Assembly (NCBI GenBank): GCA_963780135.1
Contig: CAWAAR010000003.1
Location: forward strand, 3,782,001-3,846,000
DNA from: Clostridium_AM sp963780135
Lineage (GTDB): Bacteria > Bacillota > Clostridia > Clostridiales > Clostridiaceae
Reading direction: 5' to 3'
Length of the DNA stretch: 64,000 nucleotides
In this document: positions 1-7,676 of the stretch, piece by piece
Position numbering within the stretch: the stretch's first letter is position 1
Layout: each line of letters opens with the position of its first letter
Made by a program: the position numbers and the translations under genes
Notes under the pieces: model-generated
Databases searched by the model: none
What the model saw: the letters and a program-made list of their open reading frames with translations, nothing else
Told to the model about the DNA's origin: nothing

Positions 1-260
1 ACGCCAACTGCTACTTCTCTAATTTCCGATAGTTTTATGGATAACTCTTCACATAAATCTGATTTTGTAAGTACAATTACAGGTTTGGCTCCGCTATCCC
101 ATGCAATTGCAAGATAACGTTCAAACCTACGCAAATTAAAATCATTGTTTAAAGACATGCAAATAAAAACGATATCTATATTAGTTGCTACAACTTGAAC
201 ATCATTTGCAGTTCCTGCGACTCTTCTGACAAATATACTTCTTCTTGCTAAAATACAGCT
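1..260 (-). pseudogene. RsgA-type ribosome small-subunit GTPase, 5'-truncated fragment
   Basis: The minus-strand frame reads RRVAGTANDVQVVATNIDIV, then FICMSLNNDFNLRRFERYLA and PVIVLTKSDLCEEL. These are characteristic of the start of the GTPase domain of RsgA/YjeQ, a circularly permuted GTPase that acts in 30S maturation; the LTKSD stretch is the G4-like motif. An in-frame stop (261-263) lies a few codons before the conserved part, and the OB-fold N-terminus of about 100 residues expected in the family is absent. The rest runs off the left window edge. I infer a remnant made by deletion or recombination. Upstream of the window edge the gene may continue, so only the 5' truncation is certain. 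Confidence 0.7.
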
Positions 261-331
261 TTACAAAAATGTGCAACAGTTGTATTATTGTATTATTAAT
301 TTAATACACTAATACAATAAGGAGTTTAAAA

Positions 332-1138
332 ATGAAATACGAAAAAATTTTTTTATCTATTACTTTTACTTTAGGTTACTTACTAAGCATAATTATCTTA
401 TTGAAAGGAGCAGTTGGTGCATTATTTTTTGTTATGATGGTTCCGGCATCTGCAGCTATATTCTCAACATTAATAGAATTTAAATCTATCAAAGTTTTAT
501 TTAAGCCTTTCTTTCATAAAATATCACTTAAAAGTTTAGTTTTTACAATTGTATTTCCACTAATTATAATCACACTTTGTGTACTACTTTCACTATTAAC
601 CAAGCAAGGCGTTTTATCAGAACATTGGCTTAATATTCTAATTAAAATTTTAAAGCTTGCTTTACTATCAATCCCTCTTTTTATTTTGGGGCTACTTGAA
701 GAATATGGTTGGAGAGGATACTTGTTGCCTAGACTTATTTTGAAGTATGGTATAAAAAAATCAAATTCAATTATGGGCATTATTTGGGCACTATACCATG
801 TACCTGCATTACTAATTATAAATATTAATTATGGAATAACAAAAGCAATTGCATTTGTTTTACTGCAATCGCTAACCATTTTTTTATTTAATTATAGTTA
901 TACTTATCTTTATACCTTATCTAAAAATGTAATATTACCAAGTGTTATGCATACATTGTGGAATAATGTAAATGTACTAGCTTTAGGAGATTCTTACCGA
1001 AGTGTTTCAGATAGTCTTGTTATTGGTAAAGTACAGATTATTAATGGTGAATGTTTGTTTGGTTTAATTTTCTTTGGAATATTTGCACTTTATGTACATA
1101 ATGTATTTTCAAAAATTAATTCATTTGGATTTAAATAA
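332..1138 (+). CDS. CPBP family intramembrane metalloprotease
   Basis: This is a 268-residue protein with about eight hydrophobic segments. The CPBP (Abi/CAAX-like) signature is clear: EEYGWRGYLLPRL around residues 123-135 (the EExxxR motif), a conserved His in WALYHVPALL near residue 156, and a third motif SVMHTLWNN further on. The family consists of membrane-embedded glutamic/metal proteases, some involved in bacteriocin self-immunity or prenyl-protein-like processing; the substrate here is unknown. The ATG follows AAGGAG with good spacing. It is one of few plus-strand genes, stands alone, and converges with the DUF6179-like remnant. Its length matches the family. Confidence 0.85.
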   Translation: MKYEKIFLSITFTLGYLLSIIILLKGAVGALFFVMMVPASAAIFSTLIEFKSIKVLFKPFFHKISLKSLVFTIVFPLIIITLCVLLSLLTKQGVLSEHWLNILIKILKLALLSIPLFILGLLEEYGWRGYLLPRLILKYGIKKSNSIMGIIWALYHVPALLIININYGITKAIAFVLLQSLTIFLFNYSYTYLYTLSKNVILPSVMHTLWNNVNVLALGDSYRSVSDSLVIGKVQIINGECLFGLIFFGIFALYVHNVFSKINSFGFK

Positions 1139-1158
1139 TTTAAGCTTCCTCTACAATT

Positions 1159-1524
1159 TCACGCTTGTGCAATTGAATTATCATACAATGTTTCAACTGC
1201 TTTATCCATCCACAACTGCTGCTGAGTTGGAAGTGAATCAACGTAGAGTTGTAAGCAATCATACAGCATTTTCTATCAAAGCAGCAATCAAAAGCAAACT
1301 GTTTTTTATATATCGTTCGAAATTATCCGATAACGAGATAGTTTGCTTTAGCTCGTCAGCTGCTTCTATGAGAATGCCTAAAATTTCCTTTTTGCTTTTT
1401 CTTGCAAACAGACGATTAAAAAGTGATCTTGCAGTGGGAGTTATTTCTAATCTCTTTATGTCTGTACTGGCAAAAACACATCCTATGGCCGCACACAGTA
1501 CAGGCTCATAAATATTAAAAAAAT
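1159..1524 (-). pseudogene. DUF6179-like protein, C-terminal fragment
   Basis: The minus-strand reading begins FNIYEPVLCAAIGCVFAS, continues through LEITPTARSLFNRLFARKSK and ends VETLYDNSIAQA before a stop at 1159-1161. A two-base deletion breaks the frame in the middle (…IENAV then YDCLQLYVDSLP in another frame). The first residues overlap the last residues of the N-terminal fragment at 24112-24807 (FNIYEPVLCAA), so the two pieces appear to be halves of one ancestral gene or of two copies of it. The family assignment (uncharacterised clostridial DUF6179) is from memory of the family and moderate. Function is unknown. Confidence 0.6.
1480..1521. repeat. 42-bp direct repeat, left copy
   Basis: Positions 1480-1521 and 24102-24143 are identical over 42 bp except for one A/G difference. 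The shared core is ggccgcacacagtacaggct plus flanks. The repeat encodes the overlap (FNIYEPVLCAA) of the two DUF6179-like fragments and bounds a 22.6-kb segment. It is too long to be the 5-bp target duplication of a Tn3 element, so it probably marks an earlier recombination. Confidence 0.85.
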
Positions 1525-1717
1525 TGCTGCTACTTCACTTTCTGCTTGTAGAAAGACTCTGCCGATCCTAGGTATTTGTTTTGCCATATATGCTACAATT
1601 TCTGTTTGTGGCGTAATAGGCTATCCGAAAAAGCATTGACATCCTGCATGAATGGTAGCTTCGACTATGGACTCATTACCTTTCATTAATATTTTTTCTC
1701 CCACTTTCTTTACCTTC
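1525..1717 (-). pseudogene. Remnant of a 2-oxoacid:ferredoxin oxidoreductase alpha subunit (VorB-like)
   Basis: The minus strand reads KILMKGNESIVEATIHAGCQ, CFFG, a stop, then PITPQTEIVAYMAKQIPRIG and FLQAESEVAAI. This matches the first 60 or so residues of the intact VorB at 20333-21406 (KILMKGNEAIGEAAIHAGCQ, PITPQTEIASYMARRMPKIG). The copy breaks off exactly at the DUF6179-like remnant. It has one nonsense codon and lacks about 300 residues. It is a relic of a second, diverged oxidoreductase operon lying outside the Tn3-like terminal repeat. Confidence 0.8.
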
Positions 1718-1724
1718 TCTAAAA

Positions 1725-1796
1725 TTATTTTTCAATAGTGAATACTACATCAGGGCACACTCTTCCACATGATGCGCAAGCAATACACTTTTTAAA
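1725..1796 (-). pseudogene. Remnant of VorD-like 4Fe-4S ferredoxin subunit
   Basis: The minus strand reads KCIACASCGRVCPDVVFTIE followed by K and a stop at 1725-1727, matching the C-terminus of the intact VorD at 21427-21636 (CVACASCGRVCPDYVFTIEK). It precedes the VorB remnant in the same order and spacing as in the intact operon, so both are pieces of one relic operon. The first cluster-binding half is missing. Confidence 0.8.
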
Positions 1797-2011
1797 TCTT
1801 TTTTTTTGTACTTCTAATCGTTTTATTGATCTTGATACAATATTATTATTGCAAATCCATACAATCAACATTTTAATTGTATGGATTACAATTTTGCAGG
1901 CAAGGATAAAAAAATACCTGCAGCAGCTGCTACAGGCATCAGAATGTAAAACAACCCCATTTTTAAATGGTGAAAATGGGGTTATGTTTTATATAGTATA
2001 TTTTCTTTTTT
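1797..2011. other. Gene-free stretch with two hairpins outside the Tn3-like left end
   Basis: No credible gene is seen here. There is a 12-bp stem at 1854-1865/1876-1887 (AATCCATACAAT and its complement). A second, terminator-like hairpin at 1953-1983 has AACCCCATTTT arms and T-rich flanks. The stretch ends in a run of six T immediately before the GGGG of the inverted repeat. Confidence 0.5.
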
Positions 2012-2049
2012 GGGGTATTACCAGCATCCGTGTTATCTACTGAAAAGTA
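2012..2049 (+). repeat. Tn3-type terminal inverted repeat, left
   Basis: It starts GGGGTATTACCAGCATCCGT and continues to TACTGAAAAGTA. It pairs with 23733-23770 in inverted orientation with five differences in 38 bp. Length and the GGGG outer end fit Tn3-family termini. Confidence 0.75.
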
Positions 2050-2147
2050 GTTACCATAAAAAGGAATGACCAGACAAGTTTCTTTGACTGTCCGGATTAT
2101 TATAGGTCTTAAAAATTTCTTCGACATAGATAGTCATTTTAACATCT

Positions 2148-2645
2148 TTAGTAAACACCTTTTTCATCTTTATTTACAAACCAGCCCTTGCACACGTCCA
2201 CCCAGCCCGAAGATGAGGAATGCATTTCAAGCTCTTCTAAAGATAGTTTCACTGTACTGTTTAAGTTGCCTCCGGCCGTATATATGATGTCAAAGCGCTT
2301 GAGAGATACATCCAGAAATACACGAACTCCTTCATTGATAGCAAAAGGACAAACCGCGCCTGGAGCATGGCCGATATAGGTCTCTACAAGTTCAACTGGT
2401 ATCATTTTTGCTTTTTGATGAAAGTAGGCTTTATATTTTATGTTGTCTATTTTAGCATCGCCTGCCATTACAATCATAACAGCTTCTTCTCCCAAGAAAA
2501 ACGACATTGCTTTTGCAATATGTTCTGGGGCACAACCAATGGACACCGCCGCCTGTTCCACTGTGGCGCCAATCTGTTCCCTTTCCACGACACTCTGGCC
2601 TAAACCCACTCCTTCAAAATATTCTTTAACTTTTTCAAATGACAT
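2148..2645 (-). CDS. YbaK/EbsC family aminoacyl-tRNA deacylase-like protein
   Basis: The 165-residue protein has the YbaK/ProX-domain layout: EREQIGATVEQAAVSIGC near the N-terminus, then MVMAGDAKID, the active-site-region stretch GHAPGAVCPFAINEGVRVFL around residues 91-110, and DVSLKRFDIIYTAGGNLNST near the C-terminus. The family hydrolyses mischarged aminoacyl-tRNAs (for example Cys- or Ala-tRNAPro) in the cytoplasm. The ATG is preceded by GGTGA. It is divergent from the LysR gene at 2756 with about 110 bp between. A degraded second copy of the same pair lies at about 6.0-6.5 kb. The gene lies just inside the left transposon end. Confidence 0.85.
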   Translation of the reverse strand: MSFEKVKEYFEGVGLGQSVVEREQIGATVEQAAVSIGCAPEHIAKAMSFFLGEEAVMIVMAGDAKIDNIKYKAYFHQKAKMIPVELVETYIGHAPGAVCPFAINEGVRVFLDVSLKRFDIIYTAGGNLNSTVKLSLEELEMHSSSSGWVDVCKGWFVNKDEKGVY

Positions 2646-2755
2646 ATTTCTTCACCTTCTCTTGTGTTTTTTATATTTTTAGTATATACTGCTTGTTATA
2701 ATAAGTAAAACAAATATTTCTTATCTAAACATTAGGAAAGGTGATTTGTGAAACT
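2646..2755. promoter_or_regulatory. Shared YbaK/LysR divergent control region
   Basis: The region holds a TATAAT-like box (2697-2702) and a perfect 10-bp palindrome AGTATATACT at 2681-2690. The same block is conserved before the other two LysR copies: intact palindrome at 22561-22570, degenerate near 6297. Conservation in three copies suggests a LysR binding and promoter region; this was not tested. Confidence 0.5.
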
Positions 2756-3625
2756 ATGAACAGATATATTGCACTTCAAAAAATTGTGGAGCTTGGGGGC
2801 TTTACCAAGGCAGCGGAAGCCCTTGGATACACGCAATCCGCTATAAGCCAGATGATCTCGTCGTTAGAAGATGAATTGTCTATGAAATTGTTATGTCGTT
2901 CCCGTGTAGGAGTAAAACTAACATTAGAGGGTGAGGATTTATACCCATTTATTCAAAGAACCATTCTCCAATATCAAGCAATGCAGGAAAAATCAAAAGA
3001 GATAAAAGGATTGGAATCGGGAGTAATCCGCATTGGTACGATTTCAAGTATTTCCTGCCACTGGATGCCTCAATTAATAAAAGAGTTTCAAGCACTTTAT
3101 CCCAATGTGCAGTTTATTCTTCATCAGGGAGATTATAGTTCTATACAGGAGTGGATAAAAGTTGGAGCCGTAGATTTCGGCTTTATCACTCCTGCTGCCG
3201 TAACTGGTTTACATACAATTACTATAAAAGAAGGAAGAATGTTAGCAGTTCTACCAGAAAATCATAAATTGGCTTCTCATAGTACTGTTAATTTGCATGA
3301 ACTAGTAAACGAGCCATTTATTTTGTTAGAGGAAGGTCATTTTAGTGAACCTATAGAAGCGTTTCACTCTTGCAATTTAGAACCAAACATAAAGTTTTGT
3401 ATCCATGATGATTATGCTATTATGACAATGGTAGAAGCAGGATTGGGTATCAGCATTTTGGCAGAGCTTGTGCTGCGCCGCACAAATTATCATATTGCCT
3501 TGCGACCGATTGATCCTCCTATTATTAGAACGCTTGCTATCGGATTCAAAGATAAAAATAGCTTGCCCATTGCGAGCAAATATTTTATTGAGTATTTAAT
3601 CTCGAATATCGAAAAGCTACCTTAA
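2756..3625 (+). CDS. LysR family transcriptional regulator (copy 1)
   Basis: The protein has about 289 residues. The N-terminal winged helix-turn-helix reads FTKAAEALGYTQSAISQMIS SLE, a textbook LysR recognition region, followed by the LysR_substrate effector domain (IRIGTISSISCHWMPQLIKE; PFILLEEGHF; MVEAGLGISI). I chose the ATG at 2756, which follows AAAGGTGA; an upstream in-frame non-ATG start is unlikely. It is divergent from the YbaK gene. A second full copy at 22635-23504 is over 90 % identical by eye, and a third truncated copy lies at 6373. The inducer is unknown; it may respond to a metabolite of the neighbouring catabolic cluster. Confidence 0.92.
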   Translation: MNRYIALQKIVELGGFTKAAEALGYTQSAISQMISSLEDELSMKLLCRSRVGVKLTLEGEDLYPFIQRTILQYQAMQEKSKEIKGLESGVIRIGTISSISCHWMPQLIKEFQALYPNVQFILHQGDYSSIQEWIKVGAVDFGFITPAAVTGLHTITIKEGRMLAVLPENHKLASHSTVNLHELVNEPFILLEEGHFSEPIEAFHSCNLEPNIKFCIHDDYAIMTMVEAGLGISILAELVLRRTNYHIALRPIDPPIIRTLAIGFKDKNSLPIASKYFIEYLISNIEKLP

Positions 3626-3706
3626 AAAATTGAGTTATTTGGGTCAACCCTATACGTTGTGTGCTCATTTAGATTAGACAAAGTGGAAATTTAACACAAA
3701 AATATA

Positions 3707-3748
3707 AGGGGCTATTATAAAATTCACTTTATAATAGCCTCTATTTTT
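3707..3748 (+). terminator. Rho-independent terminator after LysR copy 1
   Basis: Arms AGGGGCTATTATAAA (3707-3721) and TTTATAATAGCCTCT (3728-3742) form a 15-bp stem with a 6-nt loop, followed by ATTTTT. It could also act on the minus strand for the RraA-like gene. Confidence 0.8.
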
Positions 3749-3894
3749 CTAGATTGAACTTATATACAAAGATAGAATTCACTGTAATCCTTCTTAAAAT
3801 TAACCTTAGCTTATAACTGCACATGTTTTTACAGTATGCTAAAACATATCTCCATAACATGCTCCTAAAGTAATATGATAACCTTATCGTTGGC

Positions 3895-4599
3895 TTATTC
3901 CTCTATAGCCCCACCTATTTGTCGCAAATGCTCTCTGAAGCCAAACTCAGGGTTTTGCGCACGTTGCGCCAAGTAACTCTGAAAAGCAGCTTGTTCTCTA
4001 AAGCTGTGGCCTGAACGCATTTCACCAGCCTGACGGCGTTCCGTTTCCCTGATACTTTCTGCTGCCGGTATAATATCTACCAAACGCTCGTAAGGGAGGA
4101 ATATGACACCATCACCATCGCCAACGACAACATCTTCAGACGTTACTATCCATTCACCAACACGCGCCCATTCGAGAGCATCTGGCGAACGTTTGTCAAG
4201 GCTCAAAGGACCTGTCGGCAAAGAGCCTAGCGAAAAAAATGGCAGACCGATTTCCTGCAATTCCATGGTATCACGATGCAATCCCCATATGACAATTCCT
4301 GCTAGTCCTCCAGTAGCCATCTCAAGTGTCACCAAGTCGCCCACACAAGCCTGATCAGTGCGTCCTCCGTTATCAACAACCAGAACATCTCCTTTTCCCG
4401 ATGTTTCCAAAGCTTCCAAGAAGATATCCACACTACCCACATGGCGTGCTGGGCGAACCCTACCCGCACAGTGCATCGCAGGCATCAGTGGGCGTAGTGT
4501 AGTTGGTGCACATCTCACTGTTACCCCCACTCTAAGGCATGCATCGGCAAGGTGTGGCGTACTTAACTCATTAAGGCGTTCTATTAATTCACATTTCAT
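3895..4599 (-). CDS. RraA-family aldolase/decarboxylase-like protein
   Basis: The 234-residue protein has the RraA fold pattern: STPHLADACLRVG at the start, GRVRPARHVGS, DVLVVDNGGRTDQACVGDLV, then GLHRDTMELQEIGLPFF with the R109-D110 pair. Members with this Arg-Asp motif are divalent-metal HMG/CHA-type aldolases or oxaloacetate decarboxylases that produce pyruvate, rather than RNase E inhibitors. The ATG follows AAAGGAG. It is the last gene of an aldolase-cupin-RraA set on the minus strand. The coding sequence is visibly more GC-rich than its neighbours, suggesting a separate origin. Substrate not assignable. Confidence 0.8.
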   Translation of the reverse strand: MKCELIERLNELSTPHLADACLRVGVTVRCAPTTLRPLMPAMHCAGRVRPARHVGSVDIFLEALETSGKGDVLVVDNGGRTDQACVGDLVTLEMATGGLAGIVIWGLHRDTMELQEIGLPFFSLGSLPTGPLSLDKRSPDALEWARVGEWIVTSEDVVVGDGDGVIFLPYERLVDIIPAAESIRETERRQAGEMRSGHSFREQAAFQSYLAQRAQNPEFGFREHLRQIGGAIEE

Positions 4600-4764
4600 A
4601 ATTGTTCTCCTTTCTCCTTATGATTGATTTCGATAATATTGAACTGGTATCTTCTTTGTTTTATTCAAGACTCTTTATAATATCTTTTGTAGAAACATTA
4701 ATCTTTATTAAACGTAACTTCTTAAAGCTTACATTCATCAATGACATCATGGTTTACATAAGCT

Positions 4765-5121
4765 TTAAGCTTCTGTTGTTTTGATAAGCTCCATCAGATA
4801 ATCCTCTCGCACGGGTGAAAATATGTCGTAGTTAATAACTGGCTTGTCACCAACTACATTAATATCATGATGTGTGTTTGGTGGGATGTATATCATATCA
4901 CCTGGCCCCATGCGGAAAATCTCCTCACCTACCGTTACTTCACATTCCCCTTCAAATATCGTCAGAATCTGTTCATGAGGGTGCTGATGTGGAAACGGCG
5001 GAAAGTTTGGCTGTAATGTATTCTTGATCAGCATAGTATTATGGCCAGTAAAAATCTGTCGCTTTCCCATCTTGTTAAAAGTCGTTGCCTTAATTTGATC
5101 CCATCTTATTATTTCTGCCAT
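4765..5121 (-). CDS. Cupin domain protein
   Basis: This 118-residue single-domain cupin has motif 1 as PFPHQHPHEQILTIFEGE (H-x-H-x4-E type, then a Gly) and motif 2 as GDMIYIPPNTHHDINVVG. The histidines and glutamate would bind one metal ion. Such small cupins serve as isomerases, dioxygenases or sugar-acid binding proteins. Position between two pyruvate-type aldolases suggests a role in the same short catabolic route, but no reaction can be named. The start ATG follows AAGGAGG. The gap to the next gene downstream is about 165 bp with nothing evident. Confidence 0.85.
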   Translation of the reverse strand: MAEIIRWDQIKATTFNKMGKRQIFTGHNTMLIKNTLQPNFPPFPHQHPHEQILTIFEGECEVTVGEEIFRMGPGDMIYIPPNTHHDINVVGDKPVINYDIFSPVREDYLMELIKTTEA

Positions 5122-5201
5122 ATTAGTTTTCCTCCTTCATGTTTTATTTTTCATTTAACTATGATTGTAACATATACATTTCATAGTATGGGTTAGTTTT
5201 A

Positions 5202-5969
5202 CTATTTTATCTGTTCAATAGTTTCACGATATTTTTGAATCAACATTTGAACATCAATGCCTATTGCAGATGACTGATATCCCATTGCTATATGCTCTTT
5301 TGCAACACTTGGGCTGTTTGAATAAATCATTGCGTATTTACCGGAAGATTGACAAACCTCTACAATACGTTTAAGAACATTTTTAAATTCTGGTGTTTCA
5401 AATTTTCCAGGTGAACCCAATGCAACGGACAAGTCGTAAGGACCAACAAAAATGCCATCTACTCCATCAATCAATGAAATAGTTTCAATATTTTCTAGAA
5501 ACTCTGCCGTTTCACACATGGGAAGCAAAAGTGTTTCTGTATTGCTGGTATTGAAATATGTGTCAAGATTGTTGGCATAAGTCTCATATCCATAACCACC
5601 ACCTCTGCTAATAGCAAATCCTCTTTGTCCTATAGGCCCATATTTTCCATATTCAACAACCCGTTTGACCTCGTCAACAGATTTAAGGCAGGGGATAACC
5701 AATGCTTCTGCACCAGCATCAAGCATTTTTAGTATGGATGAACGAGAGGTATCTTTCACACGAACAAAAGGTGTCAGATTTTTCAATTTGGCAATTCGTA
5801 TTAAATTCACGGCGCTTTCAGTATCAATGGGGCTGTGTTCAGAATCGATTATGATGTAGTCCAAGCCAGAGTACCCTAAACATTCTGCAATTGTATCGCT
5901 GCATGACCAAAAGAATGTGCCAAAGACTTTTTCTCCGCGTTCTAGTTTGCTTTTTACTATATTCTTCAT
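5202..5969 (-). CDS. HpcH/HpaI-family class II aldolase
   Basis: The 255-residue protein carries the hallmarks of the HpcH/HpaI family: DYIIIDSEHSPID (metal/base region, about residues 37-49), PFVRVKD, a Gly-Ala-rich ALVIPCLKS strand, PIGQRGFA with the substrate-phosphate/carboxylate Arg, and VDGIFVGPYDLSVALGSPG near residue 170-190. The family cleaves 4-hydroxy-2-oxo acids to pyruvate and an aldehyde using a divalent metal. The ATG is preceded by AAAGGCGGT. It heads the aldolase-cupin-RraA set. The exact substrate (2-keto-3-deoxy sugar acid or homoprotocatechuate-type product) cannot be told from sequence. Confidence 0.85.
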   Translation of the reverse strand: MKNIVKSKLERGEKVFGTFFWSCSDTIAECLGYSGLDYIIIDSEHSPIDTESAVNLIRIAKLKNLTPFVRVKDTSRSSILKMLDAGAEALVIPCLKSVDEVKRVVEYGKYGPIGQRGFAISRGGGYGYETYANNLDTYFNTSNTETLLLPMCETAEFLENIETISLIDGVDGIFVGPYDLSVALGSPGKFETPEFKNVLKRIVEVCQSSGKYAMIYSNSPSVAKEHIAMGYQSSAIGIDVQMLIQKYRETIEQIK

Positions 5970-6009
5970 AACTCAACCGCCTTTCTAATCTCTTTTCTAC
6001 AACCTTTGC

Positions 6010-6265
6010 AACTAACTGTAGTCAAACTTTTCAATTCTTCTAAATATAGTTTCACTGTGCTGTTTAAGTTGCATCCCGCCATATATATGATATGAAAACG
6101 TTTAAGAGACACATCCAAGAAAAACGACATTGTCTTCACAATCCACCCTAACTTACAACCAATCAACAACACTATCTGTTCCATCGTGGCGCCTATATCT
6201 GTCTAAGCTCTTGATGCGTTATCCAAAACCTATTCCATCAAAGTATCCTTTTACCCCTTCAAAAG
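6010..6265 (-). pseudogene. Degenerate YbaK-like gene
   Basis: The minus strand still reads FFLDVSLKRFHIIYMAGCNL NSTVKLYLEEL, matching DVSLKRFDIIYTAGGNLNST of the intact YbaK at 2148-2645. The 5' part is collapsed, with internal deletions and stops (the start region reads five codons then a stop). It lies in the same divergent position to a LysR remnant as in the intact pair, so the whole regulatory module was duplicated and decayed. Confidence 0.75.
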
Positions 6266-6372
6266 CATCACTTCACCTTCTATGTTTTTATACTTTTAGT
6301 ATATAATCCTTTTTAGAATAAGTAAAACAAATATCTCTTATAAAAACATTAGGAAAGGTGATTCGTGAAACT

Positions 6373-6515
6373 ATGAACCGATGTATTACACTTCAAAAAT
6401 TGTGGAGTTTGGGATCTTTACCAAGGCAGTGAAGCCCTTGGATACACGCAATCTGCTATTATCCAGCTGATCTCGTCACTAGAAAATGAATTGTCTATGA
6501 ACTTGTTATATAGTT
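6373..6515 (+). pseudogene. LysR 5' remnant (third copy)
   Basis: The sequence from the ATG at 6373 matches the first 45 or so codons of both intact LysR genes (Met-Asn-Arg start, then ALGYTQSA-like recognition region) but carries one-base deletions and ends abruptly near 6515. Its upstream region with the conserved AGTATATA box and AGGAAAGGTGATTCGTG is also retained. Stretch 6516-6644 shows nothing else. Confidence 0.8.
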
Positions 6516-6644
6516 CAATTTCAATACTCTCTCTAATATCATGATTATTACATAAATCTGCAATACAATATTCTATAATAAAATATATTACTCTGCTGTA
6601 AGAGTAGTAATAGACTGTCCTTAGTTTAATACTTATTTTTGGCT

Positions 6645-7661
6645 CTAATTATTGGCCTTAAGACTTTTAATTTCTTCTGTTAATGCAGGCAGTACCTCAA
6701 ATAAATCACCAACTATTCCATAATCAGCCACATTAAATATAGGAGCGTCCTCATCTTTATTTATAGCAATTATTATATCTGAAGATGACATACCTGCAAC
6801 ATGTTGAATTGCACCTGATATTCCACAAGCAATATATATCTTCGGCTGAACAGTTTTTCCTGTCTGACCTACCTGGTATATATGAGGTATCCACCCAACA
6901 TCAACAACTGCCCTTGAAGCTCCAACTGTTCCACCTAACGCAGCAGCCAAATCTCTAACATAAGAAAAATGCTCTGCTTTCCCTAAGCCGCGACCTCCTG
7001 AAACAATAATTTCCGCCTCTTCAAGGTTAACTATCTCTTCAGCAGTTTCTTTGATGTATTCAATAAGCCTTGTTTTAATCTCTTTAGCAGGTGTAGGAAT
7101 ATTTTCTCTGATAATCTCTGCTGATTTATTAAAATCCGGCTCAACTTTTTTAAATACACCAGGTCTTACAGTACCAATCTGAGGTCTTGTATTTGGACAA
7201 AGTATCGTCGCCATAAGATTTCCACCGAAAGCAGGTCTTGTCCATGCAATATTTCCGCTTTCCGTGTCAATATCGAGTGCTGTGCAGTCAGCTGTTAGGC
7301 CTGTTTTTAGTCTGCAGGAAAGTCTTGGACCAACATCACGCCCATTGTTTGTTGCACCAATTAAAAGTGCTGATGGCTTGTATTTTAAAACTAATTTTTC
7401 AAGAACATTTGTATATCCATCTGTGTTATAGTTTTTATATTCAGCTCCTTCTACCAAAATAGTCTTATCAGCACCATAAGCTATTGCTGTTTTTGCTACC
7501 TCTTCAACTCCATCACCTATAATTATGGCAACAAGCTTTTCTTTATTAATATCTGCAAGTCTTCTTCCGGGATTTAAAAGCTCAAGCCCTACACTTTTTG
7601 CTTTTCCTTCAACTGCTTCTATATAAACCCAAAGGTTTTTGTAATCTTCAAACGAGCTCAT
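6645..7661 (-). CDS. etfA: Electron transfer flavoprotein alpha subunit (first pair)
   Basis: The 338-residue protein matches full-length EtfA without an N-terminal ferredoxin domain. Visible marks are the FAD domain signature GGTVGASRAVVDVGWIPHIY, QVGQTGKTVQPKIYIACGIS and GAIQHVAGM, plus the CRLKTGLTADCTALDID stretch of domain I. EtfA binds the electron-transferring FAD and pairs with EtfB to carry electrons to or from acyl-CoA dehydrogenase. The ATG follows GGGAGGAG. It sits 15 bp after etfB in an ACAD-etfB-etfA order (minus strand). It is closely similar to the second EtfA at 12064. The close resemblance of its partner to the electron-bifurcating Etf of Acidaminococcus suggests, but does not prove, NADH/ferredoxin bifurcation. 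Confidence 0.93.
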   Translation of the reverse strand: MSSFEDYKNLWVYIEAVEGKAKSVGLELLNPGRRLADINKEKLVAIIIGDGVEEVAKTAIAYGADKTILVEGAEYKNYNTDGYTNVLEKLVLKYKPSALLIGATNNGRDVGPRLSCRLKTGLTADCTALDIDTESGNIAWTRPAFGGNLMATILCPNTRPQIGTVRPGVFKKVEPDFNKSAEIIRENIPTPAKEIKTRLIEYIKETAEEIVNLEEAEIIVSGGRGLGKAEHFSYVRDLAAALGGTVGASRAVVDVGWIPHIYQVGQTGKTVQPKIYIACGISGAIQHVAGMSSSDIIIAINKDEDAPIFNVADYGIVGDLFEVLPALTEEIKSLKANN

Positions 7662-7676
7662 TATCCTTACTCCTCC

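Noticed and set aside
1074..1511. A 145-codon plus-strand frame over the DUF6179-like remnant
   Set aside because: It is the complement of a recognisable minus-strand remnant and starts inside the CPBP gene without a ribosome binding site.
3626..3894. A MITE at 3700-3750 because of its GGGGCTATTATA ends
   Set aside because: The arms are contiguous with a short loop and a T run, so a terminator explains it better.
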